From Cellulomonas dongxiuzhuiae (lineage in GTDB: Bacteria > Actinomycetota > Actinomycetes > Actinomycetales > Cellulomonadaceae), in assembly GCF_018623035.1 (NCBI RefSeq), contig NZ_CP076023.1, forward strand, positions 1,736,001-1,800,000: DNA of 64,000 bases, written 5' to 3'. Positions within the stretch are counted from its first letter, which is position 1; each line of letters starts with the position of its first letter. Below are positions 20,341 through 28,207 of this stretch, one piece after another. The translations under genes and the position numbers were made by a program. The notes under the pieces are model-generated. The model had not been told where the DNA came from and did not search any database. It saw nothing but the letters and a program-made list of their open reading frames with translations.

Positions 20341-20957
20341 CGCCCGAGCTCGCTCTGCAGCTGCGTGTTGGCGTCCGTGGCGGCACCGCACACCCGCTCG
20401 ACGTCCGCGCGGAACCGGGCGATGTCCGACGCGTCGTAGGACGCCGCGTCCTCCAGGTACCCGATGAGCCGCTCCTGCCCGTCGATGCACGTCGTCAGGG
20501 CGGTCGCGACGCGGCCCGCGGCCTGCGAGACGCGCGCCTGGTAGTCGGCGAGCTGCTGCTGGGCGGCGGTCGAGTCCCCGAGCTGGGCCTTCTCGTCGGC
20601 CAGCTCCGTGATGCGCGTCGTCGCGGCGGCGAGCTGCGTGCGCGTCGCGTCGAGCTCGCCGGTGGTCGCCTCGAGGTCCGCCTGCACCTGGGCGAGCTGC
20701 TCGCCGTGCGTCCGGGCGAGCTCCTCCCACCCGGCGGCGGACTCCTGCCACGCTCGCGTCGTCGACCACAGCCGCCAGCCGACGAGCCCGGCGGCCACGA
20801 GCACGCCGACGAGCACGACGGCCAGCACGACCGTGAGCCGACCGCGCCCGCGGGCCGGCACGGGGGGCGCGGGCGGCGCGGGAGCGGTCGGCGGGACGAC
20901 GTACGGCGCCGGCTGGTGGTGTCCGGGATCGGGGAGGAGGCCGCTCGGTCCGGTCAT
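20337..20957 (-). CDS. Single-pass membrane protein with extracytoplasmic coiled coil
   Basis: A 206-residue protein of unknown function. A Pro-rich cytoplasmic N-terminus (about 1-38) is followed by one transmembrane helix (LTVVLAVVLVGVLVAAGLVGWRLW, about 41-64). A long alpha-helical heptad-rich region (about 68-135) comes next, then a C-terminal part with two Cys (TTCIDGQ, ERVCGA) that may form a disulphide. It is coupled to the downstream lipoprotein protease, suggesting a shared envelope role. ATG 20957 is preferred because TATCCT lies 6 nt upstream on this strand. Confidence 0.75.
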   Translation of the reverse strand: MTGPSGLLPDPGHHQPAPYVVPPTAPAPPAPPVPARGRGRLTVVLAVVLVGVLVAAGLVGWRLWSTTRAWQESAAGWEELARTHGEQLAQVQADLEATTGELDATRTQLAAATTRITELADEKAQLGDSTAAQQQLADYQARVSQAAGRVATALTTCIDGQERLIGYLEDAASYDASDIARFRADVERVCGAATDANTQLQSELGR

Positions 20958-20963
20958 CGCCCC

Positions 20964-20969
20964 AGGATA
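20964..20969 (-). promoter_or_regulatory. Leaderless -10 element of the coiled-coil/protease pair
   Basis: On the minus strand TATCCT ends 6 nt before the ATG at 20957. Confidence 0.5.
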
Positions 20970-20995
20970 GGGCGGTACGCGGCCCCCTCCCGCCG

Positions 20996-21499
20996 TCACC
21001 GGGTCCGGCGGATCTCCTCGACGAAGCGCACGGAGCGCTCACGCAGCCCGGCGATGCGACGCGCGACGATCTGCTCCCGGAGGGCCTCGGCGTCCGAGCC
21101 CGCCTCGGTGCGCGTGGGTGGGCGCCGCACGTTGCTCGAGCAGGTGAAGTCGGTGCAGATCAGCGTGCCGATCGTGTTGCCGCGCTTGCCGGACGCGCCG
21201 CCGCGGCGTGCCACGTACATCGAGACGTCGTCCGTGACGACGACGTCCTCGCACCACGCGCAGATGGTGCGACGGCGGACCTTCGGCGGGTCGGCCGCGC
21301 GCAGCAGCACGCCGACGGGTCCGTCGTCGAGCTCGACGACGACGTAGGCGGACAGCGGCGCGCGCCGGTCGTGCCACCCGAGGTAGTCGAGGCGGTCCCA
21401 GTCGAGGGAGCTCAGGTCGGGCAGGGTGGCGTCGTTCGCCTCGCGCCGCGACGCGTTGACGAACGCGGTGCGCAGCTGCTTCTCGGTCAGGGGGAGCAT
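20996..21499 (-). CDS. FBP-domain (EF-G-binding, treble-clef zinc finger) protein
   Basis: A 167-residue protein similar to the C-terminal treble-clef zinc-finger domain of elongation factor G-binding (FusB/FBP) proteins. It starts MLPLTEKQLRTAFVNASRREA. Four zinc ligands are suggested by CAWCED (about 82-87) and ICTDFTCSSNVRRP (about 114-127). FusB-type proteins rescue EF-G from stalled ribosomes; whether this stand-alone form does so is an inference. The stop lies 38 nt from the next gene's ATG. Confidence 0.8.
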   Translation of the reverse strand: MLPLTEKQLRTAFVNASRREANDATLPDLSSLDWDRLDYLGWHDRRAPLSAYVVVELDDGPVGVLLRAADPPKVRRRTICAWCEDVVVTDDVSMYVARRGGASGKRGNTIGTLICTDFTCSSNVRRPPTRTEAGSDAEALREQIVARRIAGLRERSVRFVEEIRRTR

Positions 21500-21685
21500 G
21501 GTGGGATCTCGGTCTTCCGTGCGTCGGGACCGCCGACGGGTCGCGCGGAGGCGACGGCCCGGCTCCGACCGCGACGGGCAGGACGGAGCGGCGGGCGGTG
21601 GTCGGCGGGAGGGCGGCAGGGGCCGCGACCGGCCGTCACGACGTCACGGTGGACGACGGAGCCTGCGGACGCTGGTCGGCGGTGC

Positions 21686-21766
21686 TCAGGCGACGGCGTT
21701 GCGGCGGCAGGGGTCGCCCGAGCAGGCCACGTCGGCCACCTCGGTCCCCGCGGGCTCGCGCCGCAT
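21686..21766 (-). CDS. Possible 26-residue small protein
   Basis: Short frame of 26 codons, MRREPAGTEVADVACSGDPC then RRNAVA, with two Cys five residues apart. Support is local: GAGGAG lies about 5 nt before the ATG, and on the same strand TATCCT (21836-21841) with a CTGACG-like -35 could give a 60-nt leader. I recognise no family. It sits in the otherwise empty 362-bp gap between the FBP and DUF1844-type genes, where I see nothing else. Confidence 0.35.
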   Translation of the reverse strand: MRREPAGTEVADVACSGDPCRRNAVA

Positions 21767-21835
21767 GCTCGCTCCTCGTGCCTCGTCCTGCCTGGCTGGC
21801 CCGCCTCGGCGGTCACCGACGGTCCGGGCTCGACG

Positions 21836-21841
21836 AGGATA
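21836..21841 (-). promoter_or_regulatory. Candidate promoter upstream of the 26-residue ORF
   Basis: On the minus strand TATCCT lies about 18 nt downstream of CTGACG. It could serve the small ORF and the FBP gene beyond it. Confidence 0.35.
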
Positions 21842-21861
21842 CGCCTGCGCCCGGGCGGGCG

Positions 21862-22236
21862 TCAGTTCACGGGACCCGTGAACGACTCGCCCGGCCCCTC
21901 GCCCGGAGCGTCGGGGAAGGGGGACGCCTCGCGGAACGCGAGCTGCAGCGAGCGCAGGCCGTCGCGCAGCGAGCGCGCGTGCTGGTTGCCGATGTCGGGC
22001 GCCGACGTCGTGACGAGCGCCGCCAGGGCGGTGATGAGCTTGCGCGCCTCGTCGAGGTCCCGGTGCCGCGATCCCGGCCCGTCGGCGTCGTCCTCCGCGA
22101 GCCCGCACTTGACCGCGGCCGCGCTCATCAGGTGCACCGCGGCAGCCGTGATGACCTCGACCGCCGCGACGTCGGCGATGTCGCGGACGGCCTGCGTCGT
22201 GGGGTCCGTCGCGTCCTGCGGGGTCGTGTCGCTCAT
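21862..22236 (-). CDS. DUF1844 family protein
   Basis: A 124-residue protein of unknown function. The conserved core AAVEVITAAAVHLMSAAAVKCGL (about 24-46) and DLDEARKLITALAALVTTSAPDIGNQHARSLRDGLRSLQLAFREAS (about 60-105) match DUF1844. In other actinobacteria this gene tends to sit beside infC; here it is on the opposite strand, 2.5 kb away, with a catalase-Fur pair between. Predicted cytosolic and all-helical. GAGAGGA precedes the ATG. Confidence 0.85.
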   Translation of the reverse strand: MSDTTPQDATDPTTQAVRDIADVAAVEVITAAAVHLMSAAAVKCGLAEDDADGPGSRHRDLDEARKLITALAALVTTSAPDIGNQHARSLRDGLRSLQLAFREASPFPDAPGEGPGESFTGPVN

Positions 22237-22282
22237 GGCCCGATCCTCTCACCGCCCTGGCGGTGTCCTGGCCCGGGACGGC

Positions 22283-22316
22283 CGACGGCCCCGCACACCA
22301 GGGTGCGGGGCCGTCG
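22283..22316 (-). terminator. Terminator-like hairpin after katA
   Basis: A perfect 14-bp inverted repeat (22283-22296 with 22303-22316) with a 6-nt loop lies 31 nt beyond the catalase stop on the minus strand. No T-run follows. Confidence 0.7.
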
Positions 22317-22346
22317 CGACCGGCGGACCGGTCGGCTGCGCGTGGG

Positions 22347-23849
22347 TCAGGCGACGGGCAGGCTCGCGGTGCCGGGCTCGCCGGTCTCGACCGGGGCACC
22401 GATCGACGTGAGGCGGCCGCGCAGGGCGGAGCCGAGGTTCGCGTCGACCTGCGTCCAGTACTGGATCGCACGCTCACGGATGTCGGAGCGCTGGACGCCG
22501 CCGACGTGACCGGTGATCGTGTCGAGGAACCGGGCGCGCGCGGCGTCGTCGAAGACCTCGCGGTAGAGCGTGCCCGCCTGCCCGAAGTCGTCGTCCTCGG
22601 GGTGCAGCGTCGCCGCCGTGCGCACGAGCGCGCCGTCGGACTCCCAGCCGCCCTCACCGGCGCGGGCCGCGTCGGCCGCGGGGCCGCCGACGGAGTTGGG
22701 GGCGTAGACCGGCGTGGCCGCGGACTCGAAGTGGTACCGCGCGGCACCGTCCTTGGAGTAGGAGTGCACCTGCGACTGGGGCGCGTTCACGGGCAGCTGC
22801 GCGTGGTTGGTGCCCACCCGGTAGCGGTGCGCGTCGGCGTAGGAGAAGATCCGCGCGAGCAGCATCTTGTCCGGGCTGGCGGCGATGCCGGGCACGAAGT
22901 TGCTCGGCGCGAACGTCGCCTGCTCGATCTGCGCGAAGTAGTTCTCCGGGTTGCGGTTGAGCTCCATCACGCCGACCTCGATCAGCGGGTAGTCCGCGTG
23001 CGGCCACACCTTGGTGAGGTCGAACGGGTTGAAGCGGTACTCCGCGGCGTCGGCGTACGGCATCACCTGGACGCTGAGGGTCCAGCGCGGGAAGTCGCCG
23101 GCCTCGATGTGATCGTGCAGGTCGCGGATGTGGTGGTCGGCGTCCGACCCCGCGAGCTGCGCGGCGACCTCGACCGGCATGTTCTCGATGCCCTGCTGGG
23201 TCCGGAAGTGGTACTTGACCCAGAAGCGCTCACCTGCGGCGTTGATCCACTGGTAGGTGTGCGAGCCGAAGCCGTCCATGTTGCGCCACGTGGCGGGGAT
23301 GCCACGGTCGCCCATGAGCCAGGTGACCTGGTGCGCCGACTCCGGCGACAGGGTCCAGAAGTCCCACTGCATGTCGTTGTCGCGCAGGTGCGAGCCCGGC
23401 AGGCGCTTCTGGGAGTGGATGAAGTCGGGGAACTTGATGCCGTCGCGGATGAAGAAGACGGGGGTGTTGTTGCCGACGAGGTCGTAGTTGCCCTCGGACG
23501 TGTAGAACTTCAGCGCGAAGCCGCGCGGGTCGCGCCACGTGTCGGGGGAGCCCTGCTCGCCGGCGACGGTCGAGAAGCGGGCCAGCATGTCGGTGCTCGT
23601 GCCGGGCTGGAAGACCGCGGCGCGGGTGTAGGCGGACACGTCGTGCGTCACCGTGAACGTGCCGAAGGCACCGCCGCCCTTGGCGTGCACGACGCGCTCG
23701 GGCACGCGCTCGCGGTTGAACTGCGCGAGCTTCTCGACCAGGTAGTGGTCGTGCAGCGCGATCGGGCCGTCGGCTCCGACGGACAGCGCGTGCGCGTCGG
23801 ACGCGACGGGGGCGCCGGAGTTCGTGGTGGTGGCGGGGACGTGGGACAA
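22347..23849 (-). CDS. katA: Monofunctional haem catalase
   Basis: Decomposes hydrogen peroxide; 500 residues, clade 3 size. Catalytic His55 is in [13 protein letters not shown], the distal Asn in [15 protein letters not shown], and the haem-ligating Tyr in [15 protein letters not shown]. The start appears to be TTG at 23849: AGAGGAAC is correctly spaced upstream, the protein then begins [14 protein letters not shown], and no ATG or GTG is suitably placed. It lies 74 bp downstream of a Fur-family gene, probably its regulator, and ends before a strong hairpin. Confidence 0.94.
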   Translation of the reverse strand: MSHVPATTTNSGAPVASDAHALSVGADGPIALHDHYLVEKLAQFNRERVPERVVHAKGGGAFGTFTVTHDVSAYTRAAVFQPGTSTDMLARFSTVAGEQGSPDTWRDPRGFALKFYTSEGNYDLVGNNTPVFFIRDGIKFPDFIHSQKRLPGSHLRDNDMQWDFWTLSPESAHQVTWLMGDRGIPATWRNMDGFGSHTYQWINAAGERFWVKYHFRTQQGIENMPVEVAAQLAGSDADHHIRDLHDHIEAGDFPRWTLSVQVMPYADAAEYRFNPFDLTKVWPHADYPLIEVGVMELNRNPENYFAQIEQATFAPSNFVPGIAASPDKMLLARIFSYADAHRYRVGTNHAQLPVNAPQSQVHSYSKDGAARYHFESAATPVYAPNSVGGPAADAARAGEGGWESDGALVRTAATLHPEDDDFGQAGTLYREVFDDAARARFLDTITGHVGGVQRSDIRERAIQYWTQVDANLGSALRGRLTSIGAPVETGEPGTASLPVA

Positions 23850-23923
23850 GGGTGTTCCTCTCGTCTGCCGGGCGGACGGGCCCGGGGGGATCAGGGGTGC
23901 CGGTGCGGGGTGCGGGGCGGGGC

Positions 23924-24346
23924 TCAGCAGGCCGCGCGGCAGGTGGGGCACAGGCCCCAGAAGGTGACCTCGGCCGTCTCGACCGCGAAGCCGGAGGTCG
24001 AGCTCGGGGTGAGGCAGGGCGCGTGCCCGACGGTGCAGTCGACGTCGTCGACGGCGCCGCAGGCGCGGCACACCACGTGGTGGTGGTTGTCGCCCGTGCG
24101 CCGCTCGTACCGGGCGGGGTGCCCGGCCGGCTCGATGCGGCGCAGCAGCCCGGCGTCGGACAGCGCGTGCAGCACGTCGTACACCGCCTGCACGGAGACG
24201 GTGGGCACGGCGGAGCGGACCCGCTGGAGCACGGCGTCGGCATCGAGGTGCGCGTGGCCCTCGAGCGCGTCGAGCACGGCGAGCCGGGGAGCGGTGACCC
24301 GCAGCCGGTGCTGCCGCAGCAGGTCGGTGTCCGTCATGGCAGCCAT
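23924..24346 (-). CDS. Fur-family peroxide/metal regulator (CatR/FurA-like)
   Basis: A 140-residue repressor. The N-terminal winged helix has [20 protein letters not shown] and [25 protein letters not shown]. The dimerisation domain has the metal-binding run [17 protein letters not shown] and a C-terminal CPTCRAAC structural zinc site. The gene directly precedes katA, the arrangement of furA-katG and catR-catA peroxide regulons, so it is more likely a peroxide sensor than the global iron regulator. ATG 24346 or ATG 24337 could be the start; neither has a clear ribosome site. A 13-bp inverted repeat just upstream suggests autorepression. Confidence 0.9.
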   Translation of the reverse strand: MAAMTDTDLLRQHRLRVTAPRLAVLDALEGHAHLDADAVLQRVRSAVPTVSVQAVYDVLHALSDAGLLRRIEPAGHPARYERRTGDNHHHVVCRACGAVDDVDCTVGHAPCLTPSSTSGFAVETAEVTFWGLCPTCRAAC

Positions 24347-24360
24347 CTGAGCACGTTTTC

Positions 24361-24373
24361 TGGAATCATTCCA
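24361..24373. promoter_or_regulatory. Perfect inverted repeat, candidate Fur-family operator
   Basis: TGGAATCATTCCA is a perfect 6-1-6 palindrome, 15 bp upstream of the Fur-family start and within its promoter region. AT-rich dyads of this size are typical Fur/PerR-type boxes. Confidence 0.6.
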
Positions 24374-24430
24374 GTGTGGTGGTGCAGGGCGCGCGCCGAT
24401 CGGCCGCGGGTGCACCCCGCCCGCCGGGTC

Positions 24431-24439
24431 TGCTAGCCT
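24431..24439 (+). promoter_or_regulatory. Extended -10 promoter of the infC operon
   Basis: TGC-TAGCCT fits the extended -10 pattern. Transcription from about 24446 would give infC an untranslated leader of about 315 nt. Confidence 0.5.
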
Positions 24440-24445
24440 GGGCTC

Positions 24446-24760
24446 GACTGATTCGCGCTGTCGCGCGCCCTCGTCCTGTCGCACGGCCTTCCGGGAGCTC
24501 TCCGGGTGACCGTGCCGGCGTCGGGGGCACGCGGTGGAGCGGATGCACAAGTGGAGCTCCTCCCACCTGGCCCCGACCGCTCGGCTCGTCCGACGACAGG
24601 GAACCAGGTCACGGTCCGCAGGTCGTCGGGTTCTCCCGCCGACCGGTCGAGGGTCGCCAGACGACCACCGACGACGGACGGACGAGGCCTCCCCCTGTGC
24701 CCAGGGCGGGGGCCTTCCTCGTTCCTGGGGGTCCACCACGACGAACCCGAGGAGCACCAC
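24446..24760 (+). promoter_or_regulatory. Long infC leader with 3' hairpin
   Basis: About 315 nt between the putative promoter and infC hold no convincing gene. Near the 3' end ACGAGG (24682-24687) can pair with CCTCGT (24717-24722), and CCCCC (24691-24695) with GGGGG (24708-24712), giving an imperfect hairpin 26 nt before the infC ribosome site. Leaders of infC-rpmI-rplT operons are regulated in several phyla (IF3 or L20 feedback), so a regulatory role is plausible; I cannot match a known class. Confidence 0.4.
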
Positions 24761-25816
24761 ATCAGCGAGCCCCGCATCAACGATCGGATCCGCGTCGCCG
24801 AGGTCCGACTCGTCGGACCCAACGGTGAGCAGGTCGGCATCGTGCGCCTGGAGGACGCCCTGCGTCTGGCCCAGGACGCGGACCTCGACCTGGTCGAGGT
24901 GGCCCCGACCGCACGTCCTCCCGTGTGCAAGATCATGGACTTCGGCAAGTTCAAGTACGAGGCCGACATGAAGGCGCGTGAGGCCAGGCGGAACCAGGCC
25001 AACACGATCCTCAAGGAGATCCGTTTCCGGCTGAAGATCGACCCGCACGACTACGGCACGAAGAAGGGCCACGTCGAGCGGTTCCTCAAGGCCGGCGACA
25101 AGGTCAAGGTCATGATCATGTTCCGCGGCCGCGAGCAGTCGCGCCCGGAGATGGGCGTGCGCCTCCTGCAGCGTCTGGCGGCCGACGTCGCCGAGCTCGG
25201 CTTCATCGAGAGCATGCCGAAGCAGGACGGCCGCAACATGATCATGGTGCTGGGCCCGACGAAGAAGAAGGCCGAGCAGCGCAACGAGATGCGCCGTGCG
25301 GCGCAGACGGACGAGGACGGGTCGTCGAACGACGAGACCGAGTCGCACGTCGAGCACATCCCGTGGCCCCCGGTGGCCCGCGAGCAGCGGCCCGAGCCCG
25401 TGCAGCCCGTCGAGACGCCGGCTGCCGCCGCTCCCGCCGAGCCGGCCCGGACGTCCGCCCCCGCGGCGTCCTCGGCCCCGCGACGGTCCGGACCGCCCGC
25501 GCCCCGCTCGACGTCGTCGGCACCGCGCTCGTCGGCACCTGCTCCGCGGACCTCGTCCGCGCCCCGGACGCCGTCCTCCGCACCGCGCACGTCGGCACCG
25601 GCGCGACCGGCCCCGTCGTCGGCACCCGCCGCGCGACCGGCACCGTCGGCGACCCCGTCGCCCGCGGCCGGCGCCCCGGCGCCGCGTCCCGCTGAGCCGC
25701 GCCCCAGCACCCCGCCGAACCCTGCAGCCCGTCCGGGACCCCCGGCGGGCGGGCCGCCCAAGCCCACGCCGCGGCCCGGCCCGCGCGGTGCGGCGGACGG
25801 CGAGCAGTCAGGCTGA
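24761..25816 (+). CDS. infC: Translation initiation factor IF-3, predicted ATC start, long C-terminal tail
   Basis: Binds the 30S subunit and discriminates initiator tRNA and start codons. The core has [36 protein letters not shown] and the C-domain [18 protein letters not shown], ending near residue 180. No ATG, GTG or TTG fits the start of homology, but ATC at 24761 lies 6 nt after a perfect GAGGAG (24749-24754), which matches the known use of rare start codons by infC for autoregulation. An in-frame upstream GTG at 24506 would add 85 unlike residues. A tail of about 170 residues rich in Ala, Pro, Ser and Arg (repeated SSAPRT-like units) makes the protein 351 residues against about 180-200 usually. 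Confidence 0.93.
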   Translation: MSEPRINDRIRVAEVRLVGPNGEQVGIVRLEDALRLAQDADLDLVEVAPTARPPVCKIMDFGKFKYEADMKAREARRNQANTILKEIRFRLKIDPHDYGTKKGHVERFLKAGDKVKVMIMFRGREQSRPEMGVRLLQRLAADVAELGFIESMPKQDGRNMIMVLGPTKKKAEQRNEMRRAAQTDEDGSSNDETESHVEHIPWPPVAREQRPEPVQPVETPAAAAPAEPARTSAPAASSAPRRSGPPAPRSTSSAPRSSAPAPRTSSAPRTPSSAPRTSAPARPAPSSAPAARPAPSATPSPAAGAPAPRPAEPRPSTPPNPAARPGPPAGGPPKPTPRPGPRGAADGEQSG

Positions 25817-25903
25817 CCTCCGCACGGGCGCGCCCACCCCGCGTCCGGACGACCCACGAGTCGCACGACCGTGCGATGCGAACGACAAGGAGACACGGCA
25901 GCC

Positions 25904-26098
25904 ATGCCGAAGAACAAGACGCACTCCGGTGCCAAGAAGCGGTTCCGGGTCACCGGCACCGGCAAGGTCATGCGCGAGCAGGCGGGCGGACGTCACCTCC
26001 TCGAGCACAAGTCGAGCCGCCGCACCCGCCGCATCGCCGGCGACGTCGTCGTCTCGCCTGCTGACACCCCCAAGATCAAGAAGCTGCTCGGTCGCTGA
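25904..26098 (+). CDS. rpmI: Large ribosomal subunit protein bL35
   Basis: A 64-residue basic ribosomal protein, full length for bL35, starting [22 protein letters not shown] and ending [14 protein letters not shown] (25887-25892) precedes the ATG. It lies 87 bp after infC and 62 bp before rplT in the conserved infC-rpmI-rplT order. Confidence 0.98.
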   Translation: MPKNKTHSGAKKRFRVTGTGKVMREQAGGRHLLEHKSSRRTRRIAGDVVVSPADTPKIKKLLGR

Positions 26099-26160
26099 CC
26101 TGATCGGCGCCGCAGGGCGCCGACGGAGCGACGAGCCCCGGACTACGCAAGGAGCATCAC

Positions 26161-26547
26161 GTGGCACGCGTGAAGCGGGCGGTCAACGCCCAGAAGAAGC
26201 GCCGGACGACCCTCGAGCGGGCGAGCGGCTACCGCGGGCAGCGTTCGCGGCTGTACCGCAAGGCCAAGGAGCAGGTCACCCACTCCCTGGTCTACGCCTA
26301 CCGCGACCGCAAGGCGCGCAAGGGCGACTTCCGCAAGCTGTGGATCCAGCGGATCAACGCAGCGGCGCGCGAGAACGGCATGACCTACAACCGCCTCATC
26401 CAGGGCCTCAAGGCCGCGGGTGTCGAGGTGGACCGTCGCGTCCTGGCCGACATGGCCGTCAACGACGCCGCCGCGTTCACCGCGCTCGTGCAGGTCGCCA
26501 AGGCGGCCCTGCCCGAGGACGTCAACGCACCCCGCGCAGCAGCCTGA
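26161..26547 (+). CDS. rplT: Large ribosomal subunit protein bL20
   Basis: A 128-residue 23S rRNA-binding protein required early in 50S assembly. The N-terminal basic extension ([38 protein letters not shown]) and globular domain ([40 protein letters not shown]) are both typical. GTG start preceded by AAGGAG. In some bacteria L20 represses its own operon through the leader mRNA. Confidence 0.98.
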   Translation: MARVKRAVNAQKKRRTTLERASGYRGQRSRLYRKAKEQVTHSLVYAYRDRKARKGDFRKLWIQRINAAARENGMTYNRLIQGLKAAGVEVDRRVLADMAVNDAAAFTALVQVAKAALPEDVNAPRAAA

Positions 26548-26592
26548 GACGACGCGTCCCCTCCGAGCCGTCCGCGGCTCGGGACACGCCTC

Positions 26593-26629
26593 CGCCGCCC
26601 CCGTCGTCCACGTGACGACGGGGGCGGCG
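26593..26629 (+). terminator. Terminator hairpin of the infC-rpmI-rplT operon
   Basis: A perfect 16-bp inverted repeat (26593-26608 with 26614-26629) with a 5-nt loop, 45 nt after the rplT stop. Confidence 0.8.
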
Positions 26630-26648
26630 TCGTCCCTGCCGGGCCGGG

Positions 26649-26654
26649 GATGAT
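26649..26654 (+). promoter_or_regulatory. Leaderless -10-like element of the SpoU methyltransferase gene
   Basis: GATGAT ends 6 nt before the GTG at 26661, just after the preceding terminator. The first base departs from the TAnnnT consensus. Confidence 0.4.
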
Positions 26655-26660
26655 GGGGGC

Positions 26661-27491
26661 GTGCCCGACGACCTGCTGACCAACCCCCGTGCCGACCGCG
26701 TCAAGGCGGTGCGCGCCCTCGCGAGCCGCAGCGTCCGGCGCCGGTCCGGCACGTTCCTCGTCGAGGGTCCGCAGGCGGTGCGGGAGGCCGTGACCGCGCC
26801 GGGACCGCGCGTGCACGACGTCTACGTGACGCCCGACGCCGCAGCGCGGTACGGGGAGATCGTCGACGCGGCGCTCGCAGCAGGTGCCCGCGTGCGCAGC
26901 GGCACACCCGAGGTGCTCGACGCGATGAGCCCGGACGCGCAGGGCGTCGTCGCGGTCGCGGACCTCGTGCACGGCGAGATGGGGGCGGTCCTCGCGCGCC
27001 GGCCGCGGCTCGTCGCCGTGCTCGCGCACGTGCGCGACCCCGGCAACGCCGGCACGGTGCTGCGGGCCTCCGACGCCGCGGGCGCCGACGCGGTGGTGCT
27101 CACGGCGAGCAGCGTCGACGTGCACAACCCCAAGTGCGTGCGTGCGACCGCCGGCTCGCTGTTCCACCTGCCCGTCGTGACCGGCCCCGAGCTCCCCGAG
27201 GTCGTGGCCGGGCTGCGCGCGGCGGGCCTGCAGGTCCTCGCGGCCGCCGGCAGCGGCACGCACGACCTCGACGACCTCCTCGACGTCGCCGGAGCTGCCC
27301 CCGCGGGGGTGCCGGACCTCGCGGCCCCGACCGCGTGGGTGTTCGGCAACGAGGCCTGGGGCCTGCGGGACGAGGACCTGGCACTGGCGGACGCTGCCGT
27401 GCGGGTGCCGCTGCGGGGTCGTGCGGAGTCGCTCAACCTGGCGACCGCGGCCGCGGTGTGCCTGTACGCATCCGGTCGCGCTCAGCGCTGA
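26661..27491 (+). CDS. TrmH/SpoU-family RNA 2'-O-ribose methyltransferase
   Basis: SAM-dependent methyltransferase of the SPOUT class, 276 residues. An N-terminal substrate-binding domain (RRRSGTFLVEGPQAVREAV, about 26-50) precedes the knotted domain. The three SpoU motifs are HVRDPGNAGTVLRASDAAGADAVVL (motif 1), FGNEAWGL (motif 2) and VPLRGRAESLNLATAAAVCLY (motif 3). The gene usually lies between rplT and pheS in actinobacteria and is annotated as an rRNA (TsnR/RlmB-like) enzyme. The precise nucleotide target cannot be told. Confidence 0.92.
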   Translation: MPDDLLTNPRADRVKAVRALASRSVRRRSGTFLVEGPQAVREAVTAPGPRVHDVYVTPDAAARYGEIVDAALAAGARVRSGTPEVLDAMSPDAQGVVAVADLVHGEMGAVLARRPRLVAVLAHVRDPGNAGTVLRASDAAGADAVVLTASSVDVHNPKCVRATAGSLFHLPVVTGPELPEVVAGLRAAGLQVLAAAGSGTHDLDDLLDVAGAAPAGVPDLAAPTAWVFGNEAWGLRDEDLALADAAVRVPLRGRAESLNLATAAAVCLYASGRAQR

Positions 27492-27506
27492 GGGTGCGCG
27501 ACCTGG

Positions 27507-27512
27507 CAGGCT
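27507..27512 (+). promoter_or_regulatory. Leaderless -10-like element of thpR
   Basis: CAGGCT ends 7 nt before the thpR ATG at 27520; no ribosome site is seen. A weak match to TAnnnT. Confidence 0.35.
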
Positions 27513-27519
27513 GGCGACC

Positions 27520-28182
27520 ATGCGCCTGTTCGCCGCGGTGTGGCCCCCCGACGACGTGCTCGACCACCTCGACCTCGCGCTCGCCGTCGTGCGGCGCGGC
27601 TCACCGTCGCAGGACGACGGCGTGCGCTGGTCCGCGCGGGAGACCTGGCACCTCACCGCGGCGTTCTACGGGACCCTCCCCGACGCCGTGACCGACGCCC
27701 TCGGCGCCGACCTGGCGCAGGTCGCGGCGGAGGCGGAGCCCTTCGACCTGCAGCTGCGCGGTGCGGGCGTCTTCGCGCACCGCACCCTGTGGGTCGGGAC
27801 GGGCGGCGACGTCGCGACGATGGCAGGACTGGCGACCGCGGCGCGGGCCGTCGGCGAGGCGCACGGGGCCCCGTCGGACCCGCGGGTGCGGCACCGGCCC
27901 CACCTCACGGTGGGCCGTGCACGGCCGGGCGCGCGGCCACCGCGGCGCGGCTCGCGCGCGACCGCGTCCGGCGGCCGGGCGGGTGGGCCCGGACCGGGCC
28001 GGACGCCCGGGGGCGACCCGCGGGAGCTCGACCCCGCCGAGGTCTTCGAGCAGGCGCTCGCGGTCTACGAGGGGCCGACGTGGCGCGTGGACGCCCTGGC
28101 CCTGGTCGCGTCCCGTCCCGGGGAGGGGCGAGGCGGCGGTCCGCTGTACGCGACCGTCGCGACGTTCGCCCTCGGACGGTGA
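27520..28182 (+). CDS. thpR: RNA 2',3'-cyclic phosphodiesterase / 2'-5' RNA ligase family
   Basis: Member of the 2H phosphoesterase superfamily (ThpR), 220 residues. The two catalytic HxT motifs are HLTAAFYG (about residues 43-50) and HLTVGRA (about 128-134). After the second motif there is an insertion of about 35 residues rich in Gly, Arg and Pro, so the protein is longer than the typical ~180 residues. The C-terminus (YATVATFALGR) is complete. ATG 27520 fits MRLFAAVWPPDDV, the usual N-terminus. Confidence 0.88.
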   Translation: MRLFAAVWPPDDVLDHLDLALAVVRRGSPSQDDGVRWSARETWHLTAAFYGTLPDAVTDALGADLAQVAAEAEPFDLQLRGAGVFAHRTLWVGTGGDVATMAGLATAARAVGEAHGAPSDPRVRHRPHLTVGRARPGARPPRRGSRATASGGRAGGPGPGRTPGGDPRELDPAEVFEQALAVYEGPTWRVDALALVASRPGEGRGGGPLYATVATFALGR

Positions 28183-28195
28183 GGTGCGCGTGTGG

Positions 28196-28201
28196 CAGCA
28201 T
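28196..28201 (+). promoter_or_regulatory. Leaderless -10-like element before a 28-codon ORF
   Basis: CAGCAT ends 6 nt before the ATG at 28208, the same geometry as the other leaderless candidates here; it is a weak consensus match. Confidence 0.25.
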
Positions 28202-28207
28202 GGCGGC

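Noticed and set aside
24506..24760. In-frame upstream GTG extending IF3 by 85 residues
   Set aside because: The extra residues have no IF3 similarity, no ribosome site supports the GTG, and a perfect GAGGAG stands before the ATC at the homology boundary.
25480..25700. Repetitive stretch in infC considered as a CRISPR-like or minisatellite array
   Set aside because: The units are short, imperfect, in frame and encode the Ala/Pro/Ser/Arg tail; no spacer-repeat periodicity.
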